Of a stretch of DNA of 64,000 nucleotides, positions 25,405 to 33,942 are shown piece after piece. Every line of letters begins with the position of its first letter. Position 1 is the stretch's first letter. Position numbers and translations under genes: made by a program. Below the pieces are notes generated by a model, which saw nothing but the letters and a program-made list of their open reading frames with translations, did no database searches and had not been told where the DNA came from. The DNA is from Kitasatospora azatica KCTC 9699 (GTDB taxonomy: Bacteria > Actinomycetota > Actinomycetes > Streptomycetales > Streptomycetaceae), in the NCBI RefSeq assembly GCF_000744785.1, contig NZ_JQMO01000003.1, positions 4,340,001-4,404,000 on the forward strand, in the 5' to 3' direction.

Positions 25405-26167
25405 AGGCCGCGCGGCGGGTGGCGCGCCGCAGGGTGCGCAGCACCGGGGCGCCGACGGTGAGGCAGAGCACGGCGGTCAGCGCCGCGCGGGGCAGGTCCC
25501 AGCCGAGCGAGGTGGTCAGGCAGTAGCCCGCGAACCGGGGGAGGTTGGCGGTCAGCGGGTCGCCGGGAACGAAGGCGACCGAGCTGCCCAGGCCGCCGAT
25601 GTAGGGCCAGCCCTGCAGATTCATGATCGTCCCGTAGAGCACGGCGGAGCCGGCGCCGTAGCCGGCCAGCAGCACCAGTTCGCGGCGGCCGCGCAGCGTG
25701 CCGGGGGCCGGGAGCAGGCCGGCCCCCAGGCAGACCCACCCCATCGCGAGCATCTGGAACGGCAGCCAGGGCCCGACACCGCCGGTGAGCAGCGCGGAGG
25801 CCAGCATGGTGACCGCGCCGAGCACGAACCCGTTGGCGGCGCCGAGCACCCGCCCCGCCAGCACGATCAGGAAGAACATCGGCTCCAGACCCGCCGTCCC
25901 GGCGCCCAGCGGACGCAGCGCCGCGCCGGCGGCGGCGAGCACGCCGAGCAGGGCGACGGTCTTCGGGTCCAGCCCGGATTCGGCGATCTGGGCGACCAGC
26001 ACGGCCAGCAGCAGTGGCAGCAGCAGGGTGAACAGCCAGGGCGCGTCGCCGGCGTGGCCGACCAGCGCGGAGTGCGGGGAGGCGAGCAGCGGCCAGCCGA
26101 AGGCGGCCAGGCCGAAGAGCGTGGTGAGCGCCAGGACGGCGGTCGAACGCGGGCCGAGTCGGGTCAC
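25379..26167 (-). CDS. ECF transporter substrate-binding (S) component
   Basis: A 262-residue hydrophobic protein with about seven membrane segments, including FFLIVLAGRVLGAANGFVLG and LTGGVGPWLPFQMLAMGWV, the S-component pattern of the CbrT-like group. S components bind a vitamin and dock on the shared energising module. GTG at 26165-26167 overlaps the ATPase stop (GTGA). It is the last gene of a five-gene overlapping operon. By gene content (fused ATPase, T component, intrinsic-factor-like surface protein) cobalamin is the best substrate guess, not a certainty. Confidence 0.8.
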   Translation of the reverse strand: MTRLGPRSTAVLALTTLFGLAAFGWPLLASPHSALVGHAGDAPWLFTLLLPLLLAVLVAQIAESGLDPKTVALLGVLAAAGAALRPLGAGTAGLEPMFFLIVLAGRVLGAANGFVLGAVTMLASALLTGGVGPWLPFQMLAMGWVCLGAGLLPAPGTLRGRRELVLLAGYGAGSAVLYGTIMNLQGWPYIGGLGSSVAFVPGDPLTANLPRFAGYCLTTSLGWDLPRAALTAVLCLTVGAPVLRTLRRATRRAAFTAPTGSG

Positions 26168-27783
26168 TGCGCGGCCACCGTCCCGAGCGCGTCACTGACT
26201 TGACGGACCGTCAGCCATGGTTCGGGGGCCAGTACCTTGGCCACCTGTGGCGCGTAGACCGGAGAGGCCAGCACCACCTCGGCCGAGGGGCCGTCCGCGA
26301 CGATCTCGCCGTCGGCCAACACCACCGTGCGGTGCGCGAGTTCGGCGGCCAGCTCGACGTCGTGGGTGGCCAGCAGGATCGCGTGGCCGGCGGCGGCCAG
26401 CGCGTCGAGGATCTCCACCAGGCGGGCCTTGGCCAGGTAGTCCAGGCCACGGGTGGGCTCGTCCAGCAGGAGCAGCGCCGGGCGGGCGGTCAGCACCACC
26501 GCCAGTGCCAGGGTGAGGCGTTGGCCCTCGGAGAGGTCACGCGGGTGGGTCTGCTCGGCCGGCCCGGGCAGCAGCCGGTCCAGCAGCGCCCGGCAGCTGC
26601 CCGGCGCGGCCCCGGCGTCCTGGTCTGCGGCGGCGCATTCGGCGGCGACGGTCTCGGCGTAGAGCAGGTCGCGCGGGTCCTGCGGGACCAGGCCGACCCG
26701 GCGCACCAAGTCGCGCGGACGGGCCCGGTGCGGGGTGAGCCCGCCGGCCCGGACGCTCCCCGACGTCGGGGCGTGCAGGCCGGCCAGGGCGCCGAGCAGG
26801 GTGGACTTGCCGGCGCCGTTGCGGCCCATCAGTGCGGTGATCTCGCCGGGGTGCAGGGTCAGCGAGACGTTGCGAAGGGCGGGGACCGGGCCGCGCCGGA
26901 CGGTGAGTCCGGTGGTCTCGGCGACCGGGTCACCGGTGGGCCGTGCCGGGGCGACCGGCGGACCGGCCTCGGCCAGCCGGGCCCGCAGCGGGGCGGCCAG
27001 GCGCCGGGCGTCGCGGACCGAGAGCGGCAGCGGCGACCAGCCCGCGAGCCGGCCCAGGCCCACCACCGGCGGGACCACCGGGGACTGCGAGAGCACCGCG
27101 GCCGGCTCGCCGAGGACCGGGGGTCGGCCGTCGCCGGGCAGCAGCAGCACCTGGTCGGCGTACTGGACCACCCGCTCCAGCCGGTGTTCGGCCATCAGCA
27201 CGGTGGTGCCGAGGTCGTGCACCAGGCGCTGCACCACCGCGAGCACCTCCTCGGCCGCGCCCGGGTCCAGCGCGGAGGTGGGCTCGTCCAGCACCAGGAC
27301 CTTCGGGTGCACGGTGAGCACCGACCCGATCGCCACCCGTTGCCGCTGCCCGCCGGAGAGGGCGGCGAGCGGGCGGCTGCGCAGCTCGGCCAGGCCCAGC
27401 AGGTCGAGCGTCTCCTCCACCCGGCGCCGCATCACGGCCGGGGCCAGGCCCAGGGACTCCATGCCGTAGGCGAGTTCCTCCTCCACCGTGTCGGTGACGA
27501 AGTGCCCGCCCGGGTCCTGGCCGACGCTGCCGACCAGGTCGGCCAGATCGCGCGGCCGGTGCTCGCGGGTGTCGCGGCCGGCCACCGTGACCCGGCCGTG
27601 CAGGGTGCCGCCGGTGAAGTGCGGGACCAGGCCGCTGACCGCGCCGAGCAGGGTGGACTTGCCGGAGCCGGACGGGCCGACCAGCAGGCAGAGTTCACCC
27701 TCGGGGACGGTCAGGTCCAGGCCGCTCAGGGCGGGTTCGGCGGCGTCCGGGTAGTGCACCGAGACCTGGTCGAAGGTGATCAC
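26164..27783 (-). CDS. ECF transporter fused ATPase (two ABC domains)
   Basis: A 539-residue protein with two complete nucleotide-binding domains. Domain 1 (1-245): GPSGSGKST, LSGGQRQRVAIGS, VLVLDEPTSALDPG. Domain 2 (270-520): GRNGAGKST, LSEGQRLTLALAVVL, LLLLDEPTRGLD, ATHDVELA. Fused A/A' subunits are known for the actinobacterial CbrU-type ECF systems. It energises vitamin uptake together with the T component. GTG at 27781-27783 overlaps the preceding gene stop by 4 bases. Confidence 0.93.
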   Translation of the reverse strand: MITFDQVSVHYPDAAEPALSGLDLTVPEGELCLLVGPSGSGKSTLLGAVSGLVPHFTGGTLHGRVTVAGRDTREHRPRDLADLVGSVGQDPGGHFVTDTVEEELAYGMESLGLAPAVMRRRVEETLDLLGLAELRSRPLAALSGGQRQRVAIGSVLTVHPKVLVLDEPTSALDPGAAEEVLAVVQRLVHDLGTTVLMAEHRLERVVQYADQVLLLPGDGRPPVLGEPAAVLSQSPVVPPVVGLGRLAGWSPLPLSVRDARRLAAPLRARLAEAGPPVAPARPTGDPVAETTGLTVRRGPVPALRNVSLTLHPGEITALMGRNGAGKSTLLGALAGLHAPTSGSVRAGGLTPHRARPRDLVRRVGLVPQDPRDLLYAETVAAECAAADQDAGAAPGSCRALLDRLLPGPAEQTHPRDLSEGQRLTLALAVVLTARPALLLLDEPTRGLDYLAKARLVEILDALAAAGHAILLATHDVELAAELAHRTVVLADGEIVADGPSAEVVLASPVYAPQVAKVLAPEPWLTVRQVSDALGTVAAQ

Positions 27784-28871
27784 GGGCGGTCGGCCTTCCC
27801 AAGCAGAACGGGCGGTGGAGGTGCGGCCACTGCGGGCAGCAGGCCGAGCAGGACGGCGAGGGCGGCTAGCAGGGGGAGCCCCGGTGCGGTCGGCGGGACC
27901 ACCGAGGGCGCGAAGGCGGCGGGGAAGCGGCCGGCCAGCAGGATCACGCCCGCACCGGCCGCCAGGCCCGAGCCCGCGACCAGCCACTCCGGCCAGGCCC
28001 AGGGGTCCGGGCGGTAGCGGGTGCGGACGGTGCGCCGACTGCCCAGCGCCAGCCCGCCCGCGCTCGCCGCGAGGCCGGCGGCCAGCACGGGGACCGCCCA
28101 CGGCGCGCCGTCGGCGGTGAGCAGCCCGTAGGCCGCCGCGCACAGGCCGAGCAGGCCCGCCAGGGTGAGCGCGGTGGTGGCCCGGGCCACAGCACGGGGA
28201 ACCGGCGCGGTGCGGCCGAAGCCACGGGTCTCCATCGCGGCGGCCAGCGAGATCGAGCGTTCCAGCGCGCTCTCCAGCACCGGCAGGCCGACGCTGAGCA
28301 CCGAGCGCAGCCCCCGGTCCGGGCGCCCGCGCAACCGGCGGGCGGCGCGCAGCCGTTGGACGTCCGCGATCAGGTTCGGCGCGAAGGAGGTGGCGACCAC
28401 CACCGCCACGCCGACCTCGTAGAGCGCGCCGGGCAGCAGCTTGAGCAGCCGGGCGGGGGAGGCCAGGGCGTTCGCGGCGCCCACGCAGATCAGCAGGGTG
28501 GCCAGTCGCAGTCCGTCGTAGAGCGTGAAGAGCAGCGCCTCCAGCGTCACCCGGCCGCCGATCCTGACCCCCTGGGCCCAACCGGGCAGCGGAAGTTGAG
28601 GGAGCGTCAGGACGGTGTGGGTGCCGGCGACCGGGGAGCCGAGCAGCAGCGTGAAGAGCAGTCGCAGGGCCAGTACGGCCAATCCGAGCCGCAGGAAGCC
28701 CGCATAGGAGCGGGACCAGGGCGCGTCGGTGCGGCGGGCGGTGACCACGTAGCCGGCGACCGCGACGATCAGCAGGAGCAGCAGCGGGTTGCTGGTGCGG
28801 GAGGCGGCCGCGGCCAGCCCGAGGGCCCACAGCCACCAGGCGGCGGGGTGCAGCTGGCGGGGGCCGGTCAC
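27780..28871 (-). CDS. ECF transporter transmembrane (T) component, CbiQ family
   Basis: A 363-residue membrane protein. N-terminal segments match CbiQ/EcfT, and the two Ala-Arg-Gly coupling motifs that contact the ATPases are visible: RLRAARRLRGRP near residue 175 and LAAAMETRGFGR near 215. A C-terminal extension with 3-4 extra membrane segments makes it longer than the usual ~260. It starts with GTG and shares start/stop bases with both neighbours. Confidence 0.9.
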   Translation of the reverse strand: MTGPRQLHPAAWWLWALGLAAAASRTSNPLLLLLIVAVAGYVVTARRTDAPWSRSYAGFLRLGLAVLALRLLFTLLLGSPVAGTHTVLTLPQLPLPGWAQGVRIGGRVTLEALLFTLYDGLRLATLLICVGAANALASPARLLKLLPGALYEVGVAVVVATSFAPNLIADVQRLRAARRLRGRPDRGLRSVLSVGLPVLESALERSISLAAAMETRGFGRTAPVPRAVARATTALTLAGLLGLCAAAYGLLTADGAPWAVPVLAAGLAASAGGLALGSRRTVRTRYRPDPWAWPEWLVAGSGLAAGAGVILLAGRFPAAFAPSVVPPTAPGLPLLAALAVLLGLLPAVAAPPPPVLLGKADRP

Positions 28872-29485
28872 GCCGACCGCCGACGGGCTCGGTACCCGGC
28901 GCCGAGGGCCAGCGCGCCGATCAGCGCGAGGGCCGCGGGCAGCGGGAGCATCGGGGTGCCGCGCGGCCGCGCCGGGGCGGCGCCGCTCAGCACCTCGCCG
29001 CAGCCGGCGGCCGGGTAGCCGGCGATGGCGCAGAGCATGCCGTTGCTGTCGTAGCGCAGCGGCGGGGCCGCGGCGGCCAGCACCTCGGCCGAGCTGGCCC
29101 CGCTGCGGACCTGGGCGCAGGCGGTGCGAGCGATGGGCGGTATCGCAGTTGACGGCGCGTCAGCCCGGGTGCCGAAGTCCAGCAGCACCCCGACCCGTTT
29201 GAACCCGTCCCGTGCCGGGGTGTTGGCGCACAGGACGGCGAACTCCCCACCGCCGTCCGGCCGGGCGGCGTCCCGCCCGCCGTCGGGGCTGAGTGCGAAC
29301 CGCCAGCCGTCCACCGAGCCGTCGGGCGGCAGATAGGTCGCCGGCCCCTGCTGCTGGTAGGCCCAGCCGGCCCCGGTCCAGCGCCAGAACGACCAGTACC
29401 GGTAGGCCGCCGCCTGCGCGGGCGCCGCGGCAGCCAGCACGGCCGCCGCCAGCAGCACCGGTATCAGCAGGCGGGTGCGGGTCAC
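28868..29485 (-). CDS. SCO2322 family surface-anchored protein
   Basis: A 205-residue protein with a Sec signal peptide (RLLIPVLLAAAVLAAAAPAQ, AxA site), a Trp/Tyr-rich segment (AYRYWSFWRWTGAGWAYQQQ), a globular part with three Cys, and a C-terminal membrane anchor followed by RARRR. This is the SCO2322 family of Streptomyces, coded beside ECF genes. It should display a small domain outside the membrane next to the transporter, possibly for substrate capture (inference). GTG start in a GTGA overlap. Confidence 0.8.
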   Translation of the reverse strand: MTRTRLLIPVLLAAAVLAAAAPAQAAAYRYWSFWRWTGAGWAYQQQGPATYLPPDGSVDGWRFALSPDGGRDAARPDGGGEFAVLCANTPARDGFKRVGVLLDFGTRADAPSTAIPPIARTACAQVRSGASSAEVLAAAAPPLRYDSNGMLCAIAGYPAAGCGEVLSGAAPARPRGTPMLPLPAALALIGALALGAGYRARRRSA

Positions 29486-30693
29486 AGGCCGCGCTTGCGG
29501 TTCACGCTGAGGGCCAGCCCGCCGCCGGCGCCGATCAGCAGGCCCACACCGATCATCCACAGCTTCGAGAAGCCGCCGCTCGCCTTCTTGGTCTCGGCGG
29601 CCTTCGGGGCGGGGCCGGCCTCGGTGAGCTGCTTGACCAGGTCGGTGCCGGCGAAGGAGTGCGGGTCGCGGCCGGCGGCCTGGGCGGCCAGGATCAGCGT
29701 CGCGGTGGCGGCGGCGTCCGGGCCGGCCGGGCCCTTCGCCCAGGAGCCGCCGTTGGCCGACAGCCAGTCCACCGCGCCGGCGGCCTGCGTCGGGTGTCCG
29801 GCCCGGACCAGGCTCAGCACCGCCCAGGAGGTGGCGGCGAAGTCGGGCGTCGGGGTGGCGCCGGGCATGGCCAGCATCAGGTGCTGCCCGTTGGCCGTCA
29901 ACTGCCCGGCCAGGTACGCCGAGGCGCCCTCGGCGGGGGAGACCGAGCCGCCGCACTCCAGCGCCTTCGGAGCGGTCCCGTCCGGGCTGCTGGCCGGCAC
30001 CGGCAGCGCGCCGCCGGCCAGCGCCAGCGTGGCCTGCGCGGTGGCCAGCGCGTTGGCGCTCAGCGGGCTGCCCGCCGTCGCCTGGTAGGCCAGCGCGCCC
30101 CGCTGGTCGGCCGCCGTCTCGCAGCCCAACTGCAGTGCGGCGAGCGCCTGCTGCCCGGTCCGGCCGGACTTCGCCACGGTGCCCGGGTCCAGCTTGGCGG
30201 CCCGCAGCGCGCTGACCGCAAGGCCGGTGGAGTCGGCGTCACCGGGGTTGCCGGGGTTGTACGCCCAGCTGCCGTCACTGTTCTGGTTCGCCTTGAGCCA
30301 GTCCACGCCCTTGTCCACGGCCGCCTGGTGTCCGCCGAGCGCGACCAGTGCCTGCACGGCCAGCGAGGTCGCGTTGCTGTCCTCGGTGGCGGCCGTGCAG
30401 GCGGCGCCGGTGTCGGCCCGGAACGAGGGCCAGCCGCCGTCCGCGCACTGCTGCCCGGTCAGCCAGTCCACCGCCGCCGCGGCCGGCGTCACCTTGGCGC
30501 TGCTCAGCGCGGTGAGCGCCAGCGACTGCCGCCAGACGCCGTCGTAGGTCGGGTCGCCCTTGCCGTAGAGCGCGGCCGGCGGCGCCACGGGGGACGCCGT
30601 CGCGGAGGCGTCGGCCAGCGCGGGGCCGGCGGCGAGGCCGCCCAGCAGCAGGGCGGCGAGAACGGCGGCGCCGGTACGGGCGGGCGTCAGCAT
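29482..30693 (-). CDS. Surface-anchored alpha/alpha-toroid protein (prenyltransferase/squalene-oxidase repeats)
   Basis: A 403-residue protein with a signal peptide (AAVLAALLLGGLAAGPALA), QW-like alpha-toroid repeats (TGQQCADGGWPSF, LKANQNSDGSWAYNPG, YLAGQLTANGQ, DFAATSWAVLSLVRAG), and a C-terminal anchor (LWMIGVGLLIGAGGGLALSV then NRKRGL). The same barrel forms the N-terminal domain of intrinsic factor and transcobalamin, which hold B12. As first gene of an ECF operon it may act as a surface vitamin-binding protein. No catalytic motif of a terpene cyclase is visible. ATG 30691-30693. Confidence 0.82.
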   Translation of the reverse strand: MLTPARTGAAVLAALLLGGLAAGPALADASATASPVAPPAALYGKGDPTYDGVWRQSLALTALSSAKVTPAAAAVDWLTGQQCADGGWPSFRADTGAACTAATEDSNATSLAVQALVALGGHQAAVDKGVDWLKANQNSDGSWAYNPGNPGDADSTGLAVSALRAAKLDPGTVAKSGRTGQQALAALQLGCETAADQRGALAYQATAGSPLSANALATAQATLALAGGALPVPASSPDGTAPKALECGGSVSPAEGASAYLAGQLTANGQHLMLAMPGATPTPDFAATSWAVLSLVRAGHPTQAAGAVDWLSANGGSWAKGPAGPDAAATATLILAAQAAGRDPHSFAGTDLVKQLTEAGPAPKAAETKKASGGFSKLWMIGVGLLIGAGGGLALSVNRKRGL

Positions 30694-30878
30694 GGCGGTA
30701 CGCGGACCTTTCGGTGGACAACCGGACAACGGGCGATCGACTCTAACCGCCGGGTACGGCCGTGATCGAACCGATGCCCGCACCGAACTGTCCGGGGCCG
30801 GTCACCCGATCTACACTCTCCCTCGCAACCGCACTGTGACCCCTGCGAACTGACGGACCGCCAGTGAGGAGCCGGTCG

Positions 30879-31565
30879 ATGGCGCTGTTCGGGGAGCGTC
30901 AGACCTTCCTGGGACGGCTCACTCCCGCCGACCGGACGGCGCTCGGCGCGCTCGGTGCGACCAGGCGGTTCGACCCCGGCGCCGTACTGCTGCGCGAGGG
31001 CGAGACCGGCAGCCACCTGGTGCTGCTGCTCAGCGGCTGGTGCACGGTCTGGCTGGCCACCGAGCGGGGCGGCAAGGTGATCCTGGGGCTGCGCAGCACC
31101 GGCGAGCTGGTCGGCGAGATGGCGGCGCTGGACCCGCACCCGCGCAGCGCCTCGGTGAACGCGCTCGGCCCGGTGGACGGCCTGCTGGTCCCCGGCGAAC
31201 GGTTCCGCCAGTTCATCGCCGCCCGCCCGTACGCCACCGCGCTGGTGCTGGCCCAGCTCGCGGACCGGCTGCGCGGCGCCGACCACGAGCGGCGGGCGCT
31301 GGCCTCGCTGACCGTGCTGCGCCGACTGTCCGCGCGGCTGGTGGAGCTGGCCGACCGCACCGGCCGCCCGCCCGAGCCCGGCGCCGGTCCGGTGGAGATC
31401 CGCCTGCCGCTGCCGCAGAGCGAGCTGGCGGCAGCGGTCGGCGCCACCCGCGAGGCGGTGGCCAAGGCACTGCGGCTGCTGCGCGAGCAGGGGCTGGTCC
31501 GCACCGGGCCGGGCACGCTGGTGGTGCTGGAACTGGAGCCGCTGCGGCTGCTGGCGCAGGGCTGA
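30879..31565 (+). CDS. Crp/Fnr family transcriptional regulator
   Basis: A 228-residue protein: cyclic-nucleotide-binding fold at ~10-120 (LLREGETGSHLVLLLSGWCT, GGKVILGLRSTGELVGEMAA, the G-E-x-x-A phosphate-binding cassette) and Crp-type wHTH at ~165-225 (LPLPQSELAAAVGATREAVA, KALRLLREQGLV). The phosphate-binding Arg-Ser of true cAMP binders appears as PRSASVNA, so cNMP binding is plausible. ATG 30879 is chosen from GAGGAG 7 bases upstream. The next gene encodes a nucleotide-cyclase-fold protein. Confidence 0.92.
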   Translation: MALFGERQTFLGRLTPADRTALGALGATRRFDPGAVLLREGETGSHLVLLLSGWCTVWLATERGGKVILGLRSTGELVGEMAALDPHPRSASVNALGPVDGLLVPGERFRQFIAARPYATALVLAQLADRLRGADHERRALASLTVLRRLSARLVELADRTGRPPEPGAGPVEIRLPLPQSELAAAVGATREAVAKALRLLREQGLVRTGPGTLVVLELEPLRLLAQG

Positions 31566-31683
31566 GCGGGTCGGCCGAGCGGGTCGATTGAGCGCGGCGG
31601 GGTGAGTAAACGGTTACAGCGCGAGTGTCGCGCGGTTGTCACGCTGGTTGCCGGCCCGGTAATCGACTCAGGCAGGGGACGGC

Positions 31684-32445
31684 ATGGCTGACCAGGCGAG
31701 GTTCGGCTTCGTGATCAACCTGGAGGTGCAGGACTCCGGGCGGCCGACCGACCAGCTCCCCCCGGCGGTCCGCGCGCAGCTGTACCGGGTCTGCGGTGAG
31801 GCACTCAACCGGGCCGGCATCGCCGAGTCCCAGGTGCACCGCGAGGACCGCGGCGACGGCATCCTCTTCGTCCTGGCCCCCACCGTGGCGCTGCGGCAGC
31901 TCCTCGACGACTGGCCGGCCTACCTCTACCAGAACCTGCGCGCCGCCAACCGCAACGCCCGCGAGGTACTGCGGCTGCGCGTGGGCCTGCACGCCGGACC
32001 GGTCACCGTCGACGCCTGCGGTCGCACCGGCCGGGCCGTCGACCTGGCCTGCCGGATCGGCAACGGCGAGGAGGCCAGGCGCCTGCTGCGGGCCTCCCCG
32101 GCGGCGCCGTTGCTGGTGGCGGTGAGCGGGGCGCTCTTCGCCGAATGGACGGCCGAGGGCGGCGACCGGACCGCGGCCCGACACTTCCAGGCGCGCCGGA
32201 CACGACTACCCGAGGGGGACCGGACGGTCTGGTTCCACCTCCCGGGGGTCCCCGTGCCGACGCTGTTTTCGGCTCCTACGGGGGTGGAGCCGGAGGCAGC
32301 CTCGGCACGGGGGCGGGGGACGGCGCCGGACCGGGAGCCGGGCCCTGACCCGACTCCCGGCCGGCAGCCGGACGACCCTGCGCAAGACCCCACCGACCGG
32401 TCGGCGCACGGGCCGTGGGCCGCGGAGGAAACCGGCGTGGCGTGA
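31684..32445 (+). CDS. Class III nucleotidyl cyclase-fold protein, probably non-catalytic
   Basis: A 253-residue protein. Residues ~5-165 fit the cyclase homology fold: FVINLEVQDSG where the first metal-binding Asp would lie (no FADI-type motif), REDRGDGILFVL (the GDG motif that normally carries the second metal Asp), LRVGLHAGPVTVD, and RAVDLACRIGNGEEARRLL. The first metal Asp and purine-specificity Lys are not evident, so enzymatic activity is doubtful. Residues 190-253 are a Pro/Gly/Asp-rich disordered tail. It lies 118 bases after the Crp-like gene in the same direction. Confidence 0.7.
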   Translation: MADQARFGFVINLEVQDSGRPTDQLPPAVRAQLYRVCGEALNRAGIAESQVHREDRGDGILFVLAPTVALRQLLDDWPAYLYQNLRAANRNAREVLRLRVGLHAGPVTVDACGRTGRAVDLACRIGNGEEARRLLRASPAAPLLVAVSGALFAEWTAEGGDRTAARHFQARRTRLPEGDRTVWFHLPGVPVPTLFSAPTGVEPEAASARGRGTAPDREPGPDPTPGRQPDDPAQDPTDRSAHGPWAAEETGVA

Positions 32446-32548
32446 ATCACCTTCCCCGGCTCCGAATGGAAAGCTACGGGCCGGTATCTTCGAGGTCTCT
32501 CAGTGTTCACACGCTCGGCCCGGTGGGCGTGGGCAGAAGGGGCCGACC

Positions 32549-33877
32549 ATGACGGGGCAGCCACCCTCCACAGCCGACCGGCGTCCGCTGCGGATCGCGC
32601 TGCTCTCCTACCGGGGCGACCCGTTCTGCGGCGGCCAGGGCGTCTACGTCCGGCACCTCTCGCGCGAGCTGGCCCGGCTCGGCCACCAGGTCGACGTGAT
32701 CGGCGCACAGCCCTTCCCGGCGCTGGACGAGGTCGACGGACCCGGCTCGGTGCGCCTGGTGGAGCTGCCCAGCCTGGACCTCTACCGGTCCGACGACCCG
32801 TTCCGCACCCCGGCCCTGACGGAGTACCGCGGCCCGGTGGACCTGCTGGAGGTCGCCACCATGTGGACCGGCGGCTTCCCCGAGCCGCTCACCTTCTCGC
32901 TGCGGGCCCGCCAGTACCTGGCCCGGCACAAGGGCCGCTACGACGTGGTGCACGACAACCAGACCCTCGGCTACGGCCTGCTCGGCCTGGAGCGGCACGG
33001 CTTCCCGCTGGTCACCACGGTGCACCACCCGGTCACCGAGGACCGCCGGCTGGAGCTGGCGGCGGCCACCACCCGGCTGAAGCGGCTCTCGCTGCGCCGC
33101 TGGTACGCCTTCACCCGGATGCAGCGCCGGGTCGCGGCCCGCCTCGAGCACATCATCACCGTCTCCGGCAGCTCCAAGACCGGGATCGTCGAGCAGCTTG
33201 GCTCCGCCCCGGGCAACGTCTCGGTGGTGCCGATCGGCGCCGACACCCGGCTCTGGTCGCCCTCGGCCGAGGTGCCGGTGGTGCCCGGACGGATCGTCAC
33301 CACCTCCAGTGCGGACGTGCCGCTCAAGGGCCTGGTCTACCTGATCGAGGCACTGGCCAAGGTCCGTACCGAGCGCGAGGCGCACCTCGTGGTGGTCTGC
33401 AAGAAGCAGGGCGAGGGACCGGTCGCGGACGCTGTGAAGCGGTTCGGCCTGGAGCCGTACGTCGAGTTCCGCACCGGCCTGACGGACCAGCAGATGGTCG
33501 ACCTGTTCCGCTCCGCCGAGGTGGCCTGCGTGCCCTCTCTGTACGAGGGCTTCTCGCTGCCGGCCGCCGAGGCGATGGCCACCGGCACCCCGCTGGTCGC
33601 CACCACCGGTGGTGCGATCCCCGAGGTCGCGGGCCCGGACGGCGAGACCTGCCTGGCAGTGCCGCCGGGCGACGCGGGCGCGCTGGCGGGCGCGCTCGGC
33701 CGACTCCTCGACGACCCCGAACTGCGCGCCAGGCTCGGCGCCGCCGGCCGCGAGCGGGTGCTGGCCCACTTCACCTGGGAACGGGCCGCCGAGCAGACCG
33801 CGGACCGCTACCGGGCGGCGATCGCCACCGGAGCCGGGCGGCGGGCCCGCTCCGGGCCCGGCTGGCGCTACGTCTGA
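32549..33877 (+). CDS. GT4 family glycosyltransferase
   Basis: A 442-residue GT-B enzyme. The N-terminal domain begins LRIALLSYRGDPFCGGQGVY (nucleotide-sugar transferase glycine loop) and contains VVTTVHHPV-type acceptor-site residues. The C-terminal domain carries the EX7E motif in PSLYEGFSLPAAEAMATGTP and GGAIPEV. Sugar and acceptor are unknown. It leads a three-gene set with a methyltransferase and an alpha-toroid protein, all in the same direction with short gaps. Confidence 0.92.
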   Translation: MTGQPPSTADRRPLRIALLSYRGDPFCGGQGVYVRHLSRELARLGHQVDVIGAQPFPALDEVDGPGSVRLVELPSLDLYRSDDPFRTPALTEYRGPVDLLEVATMWTGGFPEPLTFSLRARQYLARHKGRYDVVHDNQTLGYGLLGLERHGFPLVTTVHHPVTEDRRLELAAATTRLKRLSLRRWYAFTRMQRRVAARLEHIITVSGSSKTGIVEQLGSAPGNVSVVPIGADTRLWSPSAEVPVVPGRIVTTSSADVPLKGLVYLIEALAKVRTEREAHLVVVCKKQGEGPVADAVKRFGLEPYVEFRTGLTDQQMVDLFRSAEVACVPSLYEGFSLPAAEAMATGTPLVATTGGAIPEVAGPDGETCLAVPPGDAGALAGALGRLLDDPELRARLGAAGRERVLAHFTWERAAEQTADRYRAAIATGAGRRARSGPGWRYV

Positions 33878-33942
33878 GCCCGACCCTCCGAGTCGCTTCC
33901 TTCCCAACCCTCTGCCTGACCACTTCGCATGGGAGCCCCGCA

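Noticed and set aside
30694..30878. Cobalamin riboswitch upstream of the ECF operon
   Set aside because: The minus-strand leader was read for the B12 box and GCCACTG-type core; neither is present.
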